64,000 nt of DNA from Norana najaformis. Its lineage: Eukaryota; Annelida; Clitellata; Crassiclitellata; Hormogastridae. Below the pieces are notes generated by a model. That model was given only the letters and a program-made list of their open reading frames with translations, did not search any database and had not been told where the DNA came from. Made by a program: the position numbers and the translations under genes. The stretch covers positions 12,072,341-12,136,340 of the forward strand of contig OZ029914.1 of the NCBI GenBank assembly GCA_964023275.1, written 5' to 3'. This document shows positions 42,141-53,568 of the stretch, one piece after another. Every line of letters begins with the position of its first letter. Positions within the stretch are counted from its first letter, which is position 1.

Positions 42141-42564
42141 GTTATGTATTTGAAAGACAATTCAGCGTCCTGGTCACATGGACGAGTCACGATAATTTTC
42201 AGAACAGTTTTTACCCGTCCATGAGTTAGCTTTATACCAGCATGAAGTAGTTGAATCCTGCTTTTTGGATCATTTTTAGCAGACTGTTAGCCCAGCGGTG
42301 TCGAATTTCTAAGTAGTACTGCACGAGCACATGGCAATCGGGTAAAGCCCGCATCAACAGTTGTAATTAAGAACCAGGCCAGGTCCGATGGAACATAATT
42401 CATGTGCATTATTCTCTACAACCAGCCTACATTACATTGTGGTGAGTCAGTGGGTTTTCGAAAATCGGTGAATGCATTTTGTTACTGCTCAGTTGTTTGT
42501 CTCTGGAATGGGCCTAAATGAGAGAGAGAGGGAGCAAGGGAGAGAGACAGAGGGAGAGAGAGAA

Positions 42565-42608
<44 letters not shown>

Positions 42609-43740
42609 AGTGAGTGAGAGAGTGCTTGTAGCAGAGCTCAGTGCAGCTACAAATTTATGTCGTTGATTTATCCGTGCGTTAGCGATGTGACGATTCGAGT
42701 ACTGTTATCTTTGAACTTTTCAGTTAATTATAATTTCTAAAATCAATAGCTATGTGTTTTCACTCGAGTTAACGCTACGCTACGAAAAAGTGAGTCAACT
42801 GTTCCAAGCTCGATCACTGACAACTATGAAAGATTGTTTCTGTATGTGATTCTGTATTTCTGTGTGTTTCTGTAATTTTTTAAATACGTTTCTGCATGTA
42901 TGAATATGTGTGTATGTGTATGTATCCTACTGGAAATTGAAATTGGAAGAAAATGTGTAGAACACGAAAACAGGACGATACTTTGGAGGTATAGTGTTAT
43001 AGGTAATGAAAGTGTGTAAGCCTAGTCAGGTGTGTGCTGAAAGTAATAGCAAAAGTAGTAGTAGTTGTAGTAGTATTTGTTGTTGTTAATGTATTAATAA
43101 ATAAGAAAATCAAGAACAACAACAACAATAATAGTAGTAGTAGTAGTAGTAGTAGTAATAATAATAATAATAAATAAAATAATAATAATAATTTAAAATC
43201 CTGGCTCCAGAAGCAACAGATAACATGACTGTGTGTCCTATATCGGAAGTGGTAACTTAAGTAGGATAGCAAGCAGGCTATGGTAGGTGGGCGATAGAAG
43301 ATAGAAGAGAAGGAAAATGCTAGACACAATTGTTCTCGGTTCAGGCATCCTAGAGTCAAAAAGAACGAAGTTGTATGTGACCTGCATTCTGTTAGTGTGA
43401 GGATGGACTTAAATAGAATTTAAGGTAGTCTTTTCGGTAGATAGGGCTGTATAGTCGCTGGGTCTCTTTAGAAGTCGTAAGTTTCTTGATCAGTTTAATG
43501 TGACTCAGGCGATATCTAATATGTAGTTAAAAGCCACTCGTATTAAAAATACAAAATAGAAAATCATCTACATTCATTCGATGCGTTATTCTGCATTGAA
43601 TGTAGTTATCAAATTTGCATGTTACTGTAAATGACATTTATATAACACCATTGAAGGCCATTCAGAGACGCTAAATTGGATCACACATTAAATTACCATT
43701 GTCATGTGTTTTAATCAAAACACTGAGTTTCAATATCGCT
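42141..43740. other. Duplicated 5' flank with simple repeats, no gene
   Basis: (GA)n occurs at 42520-42604 and mixed AGT/AAC/AAT repeats at 43040-43190. From about 43200 the sequence is homologous to 51670-52280 and 4850-6040 ('tcggaagtggta', 'gtttaatgtgactcaggcg', 'acattcattcgat'). No ORF with a recognisable domain was seen. Confidence 0.65.
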
Positions 43741-43812
43741 TTCAACGAACCAGTAGCATTATCTGTTAGGTCTAGCTATAGCCCTACTACTGAACGTCTT
43801 TCATAAATTTGG
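43741..43812 (+). pseudogene. Receptor exon 1, third copy, start codon lost
   Basis: 'ctactactgaacgtctttcataaatttg|gtaagt' aligns with exon 1 of genes 1 and 2, including the donor. The position of their ATG reads 'aaccag' here, and the frame has an indel. Conserved intron sequence runs on to about 44040 and decays before the transposon at 44153. No Ig exon follows anywhere before 52676, so this is a 5' stub of a deleted duplicate. Confidence 0.75.
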
Positions 43813-44448
43813 TAAGTATGCTAAGTTCCTAGCTTCAACGACTTACGATAACAATTTTAAGTTCTTTCAAACTTACGTGTTTTTATGTTATATAATGCGT
43901 TTGAAGTTGTAAATAAGGAACTCTTCTCGATACAGCGATGACTGGACTTATACATAGGTCTAACTGGAACGCATGGATGTAGGCTATCAAATCTAAGTTT
44001 TAAATCAAAAGCTTTAGACCACATTTATAATAGGGTGGCCCTTATTTATATGGCGAAAATTAATTGTAAAGCAATATTAAGTCTCACCCTTTCAAGAAAT
44101 TCCTTATCATAAAAATATTATGTGCAAATTTTGAGCGAAATATTTTTAATATCACTGGTCAACATAGAAATCGTTACTGACTGGAAAAGGCCCTAATGTG
44201 TAGCATCTTGGTGTGCTGAACACGAATATAACCATAAAAATTTTTTATTGGCTCTCGTTTTGAAAATATTTCATATAGTTCATTTTTTATGTTTCACCAT
44301 GTAAATTTATGCAGTAGGACTGCGACAATATCCTAAATAAGTCTAGAATGATGTAATATTCCACCTCATTGCATAATCCCATCATGGACACATCATGCAC
44401 AGTTGATTACGTCATTTTCTGATGCAATGTAAAACTACAGCCAGTCGG

Positions 44449-44488
44449 CTGCTGACGTAAGATGACGTCAGCAGTGTACTATATAAAG
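44449..44488 (+). promoter_or_regulatory. Transposon promoter: CRE palindrome and TATA box
   Basis: A perfect 10-bp inverted repeat (ctgctgacgt / acgtcagcag, loop aagatg) contains a full cyclic-AMP response element TGACGTCA at 44463-44470 and a half site TGACGT. TATATAAAG follows at 44480-44488, and the ATG lies 114 bases further on. The same arrangement is conserved in copies B (reverse, 55592-55631) and C (56821-56860). Confidence 0.7.
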
Positions 44489-44602
44489 CGAGTCGGAACG
44501 GTTGAGCATTTACAATATTACAGACTTTGTGCGAGACAGTTTAAGTTACTGTTTTATAAAACTATTATTACTTTATCCATTTAGATACAATACAGAACAG
44601 TA

Positions 44603-46300
44603 ATGCCTCGGAAGTGCGTAAATACTGTGGACAACTTTTGTTACATTTGTGGGGAAGTGACATTTGCCAACCAGAAGAAAAGTATCACTTACATGTATCA
44701 AGTCAAGAAGGCATATCATGCTTACTTCGAATGCAAGGTTGGTGACCAAGACAAGCCATGGGCCCCGCATATATGCTGTGCTACATGTACAACACAGCTT
44801 TCACAGTGGTTGAATGGCAAAAGACCATCAATGCCGTTTGCAGTTCCCATGGTGTGGAGAGAGCAAAGCAACCACGTAGATGACTGTTACTTCTGCTTGG
44901 TTCCTCCTCTTTCCGGTGGAATAACGAAGCAAAAGAAGTCGACAATAGTCTACCCAAACATTCCGTCAGCATTGAGACCAGTTCCACATGGTGATGGACT
45001 TCCTATTCCAGAACCTCCAGCAGAATATATTTTCCTTGATTCATCTGATGAGGACAAGGGTGAGCCGACATGTTCTTCTCCTGGTCCGTCAGCGTGCAGT
45101 GATCCCGATTTTCACTGTGGTGCATCATCAACCCCACACAGAATAACACAGGAAGAACTAAATGACCTTGTTCGTGATTTGGACTTATCCAAAAACAAGG
45201 CAGAATTGCTAGGATCAAGACTCCAACAATGGAATCTTCTAGAAGAAGATGTCACAATTACTTCATATAGAAAGCGCCATCAGCAGTTGGAACCTTTCTT
45301 TATGAAGGAAGGTAATCTGGTATTCTGTTCCAATATTGACGACCTCATGAATGCCTTACAGATCACTCATGACCCACAAGAATGGAGACTCTTTGTAGAC
45401 TCTTCAACACTGAGTCTTAAGGCTGTGCTTTTGCACAATGGAAACCGTCTTCCATCTATTCCATTAGCGCATGCTGTCCACATGAAAGAGACATACGATA
45501 ACCTAAAACAGCTACTGCATTCCATTGACTATAACAGGTACAAATGGCACCTGTGTGGTGATTTGAAGGTAGTTGCCATTTTAATGGGACTGCAGCAAGG
45601 ATATACAAAATATATGTGTTTCTTGTGTGAGTGGGATAGCCGAGCAAGAGAGTTGCACTACGTGCGGAAGGAATGGACTCCCAGACAAAACATGGCAGTT
45701 GGACAGAAGAATATCCAGCACCCAGCTCTGGTCGAGGCTCACAAAATCCTACTACCACCCCTTCACATCAAACTAGGTTTGGTGAAGAACTTCGTGAAAG
45801 CCATGGACCGCACTTCGCCAGCTTTCCGATACCTGCATGAAAAATTCCCTCGACTCAGCGAAGCAAAGATTAAAGAGGGAGTTTTTGTGGGTCCTCAGAT
45901 TAGAGAACTCTTCAAAGATGACCGCTTCAACAACTTGCTGGAGGGTGATGCGAAACAAGCATGGAATGCTTTTCGTCTAGTGTCTACAGACTTTCTGGGG
46001 AATGTTAGGGCAGAAAACTACAAGGAACTAGTAGAAGACATGCTCAAGCAGTACCAGAAATTTCGATGCAATATGTCTCTGAAGATGCATTTCCTTCATT
46101 CCCATCTGGATTTCTTCCCTGACAACTGTGGTATGGTTAGTGACGAACATGGCGAACGTTTTCATCAAGATATCGCAACAATGGAGCAAAGGTACCAGGG
46201 AAAATGGTCCACTATAATGTTGGCTGACTACTGCTGGACACTCCGCAGAGATGCTCCCGAACAGCTGTACAAGAGACAGGCAAAAAAATCTAAGAACTAG
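44603..46300 (+). CDS. Putative DDE transposase, copy A
   Basis: 565 residues, intact. The N-terminal 100 residues are Cys-rich (CYICGE, HICCATC, DCYFC) and likely bind zinc and DNA. Next is a Ser/Pro/acidic linker (about 140-190), then a helical HRITQEELNDLVRDL segment. The core has D266 in LFVDSS, D320 in HLCGDLKV, a CxxC at 339-342 in MCFLCEWD, and SDEHGERFHQD with E515/E518: the spacing of an RNase H-like DDE fold with a CxxC insertion. I know near relatives as uncharacterised multi-copy proteins in many invertebrate genomes. Calling it the transposase of this element rests on the TIRs around it. Confidence 0.75.
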   Translation: MPRKCVNTVDNFCYICGEVTFANQKKSITYMYQVKKAYHAYFECKVGDQDKPWAPHICCATCTTQLSQWLNGKRPSMPFAVPMVWREQSNHVDDCYFCLVPPLSGGITKQKKSTIVYPNIPSALRPVPHGDGLPIPEPPAEYIFLDSSDEDKGEPTCSSPGPSACSDPDFHCGASSTPHRITQEELNDLVRDLDLSKNKAELLGSRLQQWNLLEEDVTITSYRKRHQQLEPFFMKEGNLVFCSNIDDLMNALQITHDPQEWRLFVDSSTLSLKAVLLHNGNRLPSIPLAHAVHMKETYDNLKQLLHSIDYNRYKWHLCGDLKVVAILMGLQQGYTKYMCFLCEWDSRARELHYVRKEWTPRQNMAVGQKNIQHPALVEAHKILLPPLHIKLGLVKNFVKAMDRTSPAFRYLHEKFPRLSEAKIKEGVFVGPQIRELFKDDRFNNLLEGDAKQAWNAFRLVSTDFLGNVRAENYKELVEDMLKQYQKFRCNMSLKMHFLHSHLDFFPDNCGMVSDEHGERFHQDIATMEQRYQGKWSTIMLADYCWTLRRDAPEQLYKRQAKKSKN

Positions 46301-46511
46301 TCTATGACCTGGTTTTTACAAATATTAACTGTAAGTGTATCACTATTGGCATGCATTGTGCGATATAAAATTACTTCATTTCAGATTACAAAAAAACTAG
46401 AGCCAATTCGGCATTTTCACTGTCATATTCGTGTTCAGCACATACAAATTGATAAGAACTGACTAATTTCATTTCAGTAACATGACTTTTGTAAAAATTT
46501 GTTGTCCAGTG

Positions 46512-46985
46512 TATTTACAGGCCGCTCAAATGGTAGAATTAAAAAATGTTTGCCATCAGTTTGACTAAGCTATGCAAGAAATCAAGCTGCAATGAAAACT
46601 ACTGTTTTATTGTTTATTTCATTATCTCACACCGATACAGAACAGTTTTTAAAATCAAACTACTGTATACTGAATGTATAGTATACAGTATGCTTTAATG
46701 GTTTCTGAAATTTCGTTAATTTTCTCGCATCGGGAAAGTTTTCCCGACTCTGTCCGATAACTTGAAGCGCATACTGCAACTGTCCTTCACCCTTAAAGTG
46801 CCCCGTCTGTGCCGTGTCTTGGATCATGGCGACACCTCACTCTGCATGATCATTGGTGACCGCTAGTGTGCTGACGATTGCCTCTGTAGCCTTGAACTCA
46901 TCTATACTGTTCCATGTATCAGGGTCTTCGGTTAGTAATCCAACCGGCAAGCCAAGCGTTCCAAATACATTTCTGCTTCATATTG
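46512..46985. other. No recognisable gene
   Basis: Contains a near-palindrome 'tcgggaaagttttcccga' at 46730-46747. It may be the 3' end of the minus-strand transposon gene that follows, but no terminal repeat could be matched. Confidence 0.4.
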
Positions 46986-46989
46986 TCAC

Positions 46990-48835
46990 GAAATCAACGA
47001 ACCTTCCGTAGCACCGTCGCCACGTCCACCTCTATGCGTTTCAATGGGTCGTTTGCTCTTTCTTTCTCTGTTGATGATTTCAGCATGGCCCATTTTGTGG
47101 TCAAATCGACCACCGGATCAAAGAGGCTGAAAACGATCAAATCCTCGGAAAGGTTCCCCAGGTGACCGCCTAGCTTGAACGAAGTAGCTGAACCGATATC
47201 GCGATCAGGATAAGCATCAAGTTGCTGCAAGAAGAGCAGGTCATTCATAGCTGCTTTGAAAGTCACAGATGCAAGGAACCAGTACTTGATGTAAAGTTTT
47301 GCGAGCAAAATGTGCACATGTATCAGTCCCCGAGATTCCCTTGCCGACAGTTTGAGCTGCGACCTGAAGAGCCAAACTTTGATACGGTATATTCCTTTCG
47401 GCATCCAACGAGCTTAATGCATCGGCCTAGGGGCTCGGAAATTTGTCCCATGATTTGGCGTTCTTCCCAATAATAGTAATATTAATAATTATTATTATTA
47501 CTACGGCATTAGTTGGAGTAATTCGCGGTAGTCCTCACCGAGTTGCTGATCCTGAAGCTGCTGCACACAGAATACGATGACTTCGTTTCGTACATCGATG
47601 GGCTCAGATGAGGCGAAATCATCAAAGAAGGCATCGTCGTACCTTTTTGTAGATGGATGACCACTGTTCTTGAAACCGTTTGAAGACAAAGACTTCTGGT
47701 CCGTGGCTAGGCCACATACATACTCCAAAGGTGGCAACCAATACCAAGTTTCATGATATGATATCGACAGCCGAAGTGTTGAAGGGATCTGCCCCATTAG
47801 CTGCTCCACATTGACGCTGGCACCTGATAGTCGGCCAGTGTTAGAGCTGGTTGTTTCAAAACACATGCCCCGGCGCCAAGCCTTCCAGCTCCCATTCTCG
47901 TATTCCGTTGTGCACAGCTTCGTCCGTCCCTGTGGATATGTTTGGAATTGATAGCAGTTTCTTCACCCCATCGTTGAAACCAGAATAGGCAACCGATGCA
48001 CTTTCTCTTTCCCTGACAAACCAAACATCAGATTGCTATCCCAGTGGACTGTCAGGATCATGTTTGGTTTCAATGCCTCTACAATGCCAGCAGCTGCTGC
48101 TTTTCGGTTTCTTTGACGTAAAAGCTGGAAGGTTGACCTGTCAAGTGCAAGCGCTTCTGGGTCTTGTCCGAGAGCGAGAGCCCAAGATGCTTCAAAGACC
48201 ATCATAATGGCGGCCCTGTCACTCAGTCCATTTCGATCAAGCATAGCTACCAGTTCTGGTGATACAACACTTTGGCGTCCTCGTTTTCGTGGCGGGTTAG
48301 CAGTACTCGTACTGGGACGAGGATCTTGATCTTCCATTCACACTGACTTTCTTCCAGGTCGGTGCTGCTCTCCAACATAACTTTCTCTAAAAAGCCGTAT
48401 TTCTGAAGTTGGAATCGCTGTCGCCTCCTTTGCAGCATCTCCTCTTTCTCCATCTGCTTCTGCTGTTGTTGGAGCAGCGCCTTGTCGATTCCTGTCATGC
48501 AGCCCGGTCGTCTCTTTTCCCGCTGTGATTCGAGGAAGAGCTTGTCTTCTTGATTCTCGATGAGCTAGCTCCATGGCGTTGGCATGCACAATGTCAAACA
48601 GTTACCCGATTCTGTCTAAAAACGTAGCTTCTTTTGCTGTTTGAGTCTGGGACTGACGACGGTTGTTCTTCAGTCCCTGCCATTCATAGAATAGTTGCTC
48701 GAGCTTTTCGATCGAGTGTTGGCGATGTTTGGTAGGATTTGTAGCACGGGACCAGAAATCTTCGACTCGCTGTATTGTGTGGGTCTCTGCCGTTCGGATA
48801 TCCTCTTTCATTACACTGTGGCGATGTATAAAGTG
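46990..48835 (-). pseudogene. Transposon-type multi-copy gene, frameshifted
   Basis: Minus-strand pieces in order: 48811-48602 (VEDFWSRATNPTKHRQHSIEKL), 48589-48338, 48337-47963 (KRGRQSVVSPELVAMLDR, LSDRAAIMMVFEAS, DRSTFQLLRQR, LTVHWDSNLM), 47866-47501 (CFETTSSNTGRLSGASVNVEQ) and 47404-46994 (SARESRGLIHVHILLAKLYIKYWF, LSEDLIVFSLFD). I recognise this as a family of uncharacterised, transposon-like proteins repeated in many invertebrate genomes. D in VHWDS and the CF(D/E)TT box resemble a DDE core. At least four frameshifts and an (AAT) insertion at 47470-47500 kill it. No terminal repeats were found. Confidence 0.65.
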
Positions 48836-50460
48836 GCCAACGACCTGCTTCTCGGACGGCAGTTTACTTCCTTCTATTCTTTTTCGCAGGGCTAACTAGG
48901 TAATCTTGCGAACGCGTTGCCATCTTCTTCGGCACAAACCGTCTCCTTTGTCTGCTGCTCCAACTGCTCTCGGTGGGTGAGTGTCGGCTCAGACCGTCTT
49001 TTTCTTCTCCTCTCCTCTTCTTCGGCTCCGTTTGTCTCTCGATGAGTGGACGTTCATCTCATCTGTTGTGGCTAGTTAACCGTCTTATATAAGAAGTCGG
49101 TTGTGTGTTCAAATGAGCCGTGTGCAACTGTGCATTGTGCAAAGGACTCGTGTGCAAAGAACCGTGTGCAAAAAAGCCGTGTGCACTGTGCATAAGAGTT
49201 TATGAAAATTCATACCATGCTGATTACATAGTAAACTCTGGTCCCCGTGAGCGACCTCTAATGCAGATCGATCTGCTTCAAATTTCACACAAATGTTCAT
49301 TACTAAAATGAAACCATTTGGGATGGTGAGAGTTAAATATTTCGAAAATCAGAAAATTATGGCCACCGTCGATTCCACAAATGTAGAAGTTGAAGAAGTC
49401 AAGTCTCAGAGGAAGATCCCCCGCCACTCGTAGTACTTCATTAACAAGACAGAGATCAAAAGAAAGGAATGGAAGAGCGATTAGCCAGACACCAGATTTG
49501 GTAGCATGCGGCCGCCAAACTTGCCCGATCTCTGGTTTCTGGCTGCAGTCAAAATACACTTCTTATCCATTTCTCCCATTGGTTTGGATTGGATTGGTCT
49601 GGTCGTTCTTTACAAGTTTGATAGAGGATCGATGTTTGATGGTTTTGAAGAAGTCATATGTTCCCATGGAATAGTGTTGAATTTTACTTCCTAGGCATTC
49701 AGAATAATAGCCCGCAAACTAAATAACTTTATACAATATGGGTTGAGGCTCACCAACACATAGACCAAGACATAGACTGTGTTAATCAGACCATGAAGCA
49801 GTTATATACAGAACATCGTAGCAATCATACAATATTATTTTTACTTTACCTAACGCGATTTTAGACTATTCAGTGAAACATAGCAAACCTTTAGAATCGA
49901 CCGATATTGTATGTGAGTACCCTTACCGATCCACAACGCGTACTTTTGGCTTTCGCATTTGACAAGAATTTATGGGGCACCAGCTGCCCATAAATGGTAC
50001 GGTATCTTTCACTGGGTATTGCAATGTGTGTAGGCCTCTTTACGCGTATTGCTTGAGACACCCGATGACGAAAAATATGCGGCCAAACTTGCTATGATTG
50101 CTAAGGAATATTTGTACATTTGTACGCATTTTTAGCATCATTTGCTGCAAAAGACGAGGCAATATACATACAATACGGGTGAGATTTGCTTTGACCTTAA
50201 AATCAGTATAATATTAGAACGTATTGTTTGATTCGCATCGGTTTATCTTATCTGATGTAATTAATTTCATTGTGAAGATTTGGATCCAGAGCTAATTTGA
50301 GTTGACTTGAGAAATTGTGTTTGGAAGCAATTACTATGGAACTCTGAGCCTTTTGCAACGTTAGCAACTTTCTCTTTCTCTTTTCTTATTTCGCAATCCA
50401 TGGCTTATCGTAAGCATTCACCCCACATTTGAGAAGTCATAAATAAGAACGATATAAAAT
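48836..50460. other. No gene; short minisatellite at 49121-49195
   Basis: At 49121-49195 the word cgtgtgcaa recurs four or five times at irregular spacing. The remainder shows no recognisable domain. The first 230 bases may be the 5' part of the broken transposon gene. Confidence 0.5.
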
Positions 50461-50469
50461 TCTAATTAA

Positions 50470-51305
50470 TTACTATGATGATGATGATAATAAAAATAAT
50501 AATGATAATAATAGTAAATAAATAAATAAATAAAAAATTAAAAAATTAAAAGAAATAATTATTATTATTATTATAATAACTACAACAACTGAAATGATGA
50601 AATATTATTGATAATAATAATAATAATAATAATAAAAGTAGCATTTTTTTCTTTACCAAGAATAGTTATAGACTTCTGGTATAACCAGAGAAAGGCAATT
50701 AGATGACTTAAGTACTTGCTATTTGTTATTACTTAATGAGGAGTGCGATAGTCAAGTGGCTATCGGACTGGACGGCCAACTGACAAGTTGGGTTTTAAAT
50801 CCCTGCCAGGGCTGAAAGATTTTGGAGATTTCTGATCCACTTGTGCCTCTTCCTCCACTTTTTGCTACTAAAACGAGTACACTGACCGTAGGCTGTCGGA
50901 GGGAAGATCAGGCAGCAAGGGAGAGGACTGACAATCGCCTCATATAAGCAGGCGAAGAAAATGAGGTCGCTAACACTTTATGCCCATGGCTGCCTTTCTG
51001 GGCTACCTCAACGGACTGCTCTTCTTTCTCTTTTCCTCTCCTCTTACTTCTTCTCTTCTCCTCTCCTCTCCTCATACTCCTTTTCCTCTTTTCTTCTTCC
51101 TTCTTCATTCTCCTTTTCCTGCTCCTTCTTCTTCCTCTTGTTCTTGTTCTTGTTCTCCTTCTACTTCTTCTGCTTCTACTTCTGCTTCTTCTTCTATTTC
51201 TAATTCTTCTTCTTTTCTTCTTCTTCTTCTTCATCATCAGCATCTTCTTGTTCTTCTTGTTCTATTTGTTCTTCTTGTTCTTCTTGTTCTTGTTGTTGTT
51301 CTTCC
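50470..51305 (+). repeat. Simple repeats and tRNA-derived SINE composite, copy 3
   Basis: AAT-type repeats (50470-50640) are followed by the leader near 50650, A-box 'tagtcaagtggctatcg', B-box 'gggttttaaatcc' (degraded), the body 'gtcggagggaagatcaggcag' and a long CTT/TTC pyrimidine tail (51010-51305). The block order is the same as at 2418-2994. No hAT is inserted here. Confidence 0.75.
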
Positions 51306-51788
51306 TCGATGTACTAGTAAGTAAAGAAACAGAGACAACTGTCTTCGTTGTGTGTATTAAATACGGAACTTAGGTGGAATTCTGCTTGTCTTCCTCTATT
51401 GGAGCGACCTCTGATTGGTATGCTTTACAATCGGCGCCATAAAAGTGATGTAGGCTGAGAGAAGGGAGGAAGACGTAGAGTCAACGTCTGTTCAAAGAGA
51501 GCTATTTTAGTATAGATCCGGGATTGACCCAGTGGACGAGACAAGGTCTGGCCAGCCCGGTATATAATTCCGGTTAATTAAGCAGACAAGGAACTAACAG
51601 AAGGATCCTGAGACCTATTCGTGCAGGTGTGCCTGTCATAGATCCGGTAAGCTGACCTGTTGGAAATGAACCCCAGGGCTCCAGAAGCCACAGATGGCAA
51701 TATTGTGTGTCTTATATCGGAAGTGTGTCTTATATCGGAAGTGGTTACTAAATTAGAGATAGCAAGCAGACTGTGGTCGGTGGGCGAT

Positions 51789-51846
<58 letters not shown>

Positions 51847-52280
51847 TAGGCATTGTTGCTCTCTGTTGAGGCGTCCTATAGTAAAAAGAATGACAGTATC
51901 ATGTGAGATGCAATCGGATAGACTGAGGATGGACTTAGATAGAATCTAAGGAAGTCTTTTCCGTAGATTAGGCTGTATAGTCGCTGAGTCTCTTCACAAG
52001 TCGAAATTTTCTTGTTCAGTTTAATGTGACTCAGGCGAAATCTAATATGTAGTTGAAAGACACTAGTATTAAAAATACAATAAAGAAAGCCATCTACATT
52101 CATTCGATACTATACTCTGCATTGAATGCAAATATCAATTTTTTTTGTTTTTATTTAATTAAATTTATATTGCAGCATTTAAGGCCATTCAAAGACGTTA
52201 AAGTAGATCACACCGAATTAAATTACCATTGTCATTTGTAGTTTTAGTCACAACACTAAGTCTCGATATTTCCTTCAACT
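51306..52280. repeat. Duplicated receptor 5' flank, copy 3
   Basis: Homologous to 4310-6041 without the MULE insertion, and to 43200-43740. (GA)n occurs at 51792-51842. The empty site of the MULE is at about 51885-51895. No gene. Confidence 0.75.
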
Positions 52281-52341
52281 ATGGCGCATGCTGTGATAGT
52301 TCTGGCCATAGTCCTACTACTGAACGTCTTTCATAAATTCG
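52281..52341 (+). CDS. Gene 2 exon 1: signal peptide
   Basis: MAHAVIVLAIVLLLNVFHKF: a strong hydrophobic signal, 61 nt, donor G|GTAAGT. It aligns codon by codon with gene 1 exon 1. Confidence 0.83.
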
Positions 52342-52675
52342 GTAAGTTCCTAGCTTTTAACGACCTCTGATAACAATTTTAAATTCTTTTAAGCTTGTGT
52401 GTTTTATAATATATAATGTGTTTGAAGTTGTTAAAAAGGAATTGTTGTGGATAGAACGATGACAGGGACTTATGCATAGGTCTAAATGAAACACATGGAA
52501 ATAGACAACCATATCTTACGTTGGTATCAAAAGCTTTAAACCACATGTTTAATGACACAAAGGTAAGCCGTCATCCGGTGCGTAGGAGATTTTCATTTCA
52601 CAGAAATAGGATGGGATAATTATGAAGAATTACGTCATATAAATTATTAAATTGAGTTCAATTGTGGAATTTCAG

Positions 52676-52975
52676 ATGCAGAGTTGAACGTGATTCCTCG
52701 CGACACTGAAGTGATGGTCAATGATTCGACTTACATGAACTGTTCGAAATCTCTTGAAGCGAAGAAAGTCCAGTGGCGTCATGGCAACAATTATGTTTAC
52801 GCCGGAAGAAATATACTAGAGCCCTACAATGTCAGGTTTACGGTTGAAATGAACTCCTCTACAGGAACAAGCAATTTAGTTATTCGATCAGTACAACCTT
52901 CAGATGCCGGCCTATACGAATGTTCAGAGGATGAAGGGTCAGGAGAACGAAGATTGGCTCAGCTTATAGTGTTAG
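52676..52975 (+). CDS. Gene 2 exon 2: Ig-like domain 1
   Basis: 300 nt, phase 1-1, acceptor atttcag|. It has YMNCS, VQWRH and SDAGLYEC as in gene 1, with replacements at positions such as E-to-K and Q-to-L around these motifs. No stop or frameshift. The donor is G|GTATGC. Confidence 0.85.
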
Positions 52976-53025
52976 GTATGCTTACATTTTGCCTCTATTC
53001 AAACTTTTTAAGTAGTTTCTGCTAA

Positions 53026-53568
53026 GACCCAACGTTAAGATGCTAGAAGAATTCCAGATATAAACTGTCTACTGTAAAAATATATACAGGGCTACCTACC
53101 GCCTAATAGTCATGTCCAGTTATTTCCAAAGGCCACAGTAATGCCTGGTTGTAATAACAGTTTTTCATTACTATTCAATTGATGTTGAAGGACGTTCTGG
53201 CTACATAAGTGTCTGCTGTTTGCTCCTAAGGAGCAAAGTCTTTAAGCAGCATGCGCGTATTGGCTAACGTCTCGTTTTACCGATATTTTATCCGACCTTT
53301 ATTTTATCTGAGGCTGCCTTCCAACCGACAAACTCAATTATTTCTTTCCTTTACCAACAACAAATTACGATCATGCCAAGACTTAAAGTCTCGCATTACT
53401 TACCTTACGCTTGCAAATTATATCGACGAAACTGTTGAAGCCATACTAAAAAGCAGCTATTCAAACTATGTGGACAAAATATTTGCTATTTAAATACTTT
53501 TCAGAGAATTACTATTCTTGTAAACTTGAAATTTCACTTGTTCAGACCAATAGGTTGCTCTGATATAT
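53026..53568 (+). other. Gene 2 intron 2, left end
   Basis: Aligned with 6800-7200 of gene 1 intron 2 ('tcagagaattact', 'acttgaaa'), and then cut by the transposon at 53569 about 120 bases before the place where the second Ig exon would start. No coding sequence is convincing here. Confidence 0.6.

Larger units (their letters stand above)
44153..46511 (+). mobile_element. CACTG-ended DNA transposon, copy A (complete)
   Basis: 2359 bp. Terminal inverted repeats are CACTGGTCAACA and CACTGGACAACA (one mismatch in 12). A second conserved inverted block, gtgctgaacacgaatat, lies about 55-75 bases inside each end. A 3-bp duplication TAT flanks it. It has one uninterrupted 565-codon gene, a CRE/TATA-type promoter before it and a short 3' UTR. 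CACTR ends and 3-bp duplications are characters of the CACTA/CMC group of DNA transposons; membership is inference. Two other copies are nearly identical, so it moved recently. Confidence 0.85.

Noticed and set aside
45456-45758. Open frames of 60-100 codons on the opposite strand of the transposase gene, repeated in all three copies
   Set aside because: They are shadows of the conserved sense ORF; they repeat only because the copies are nearly identical.
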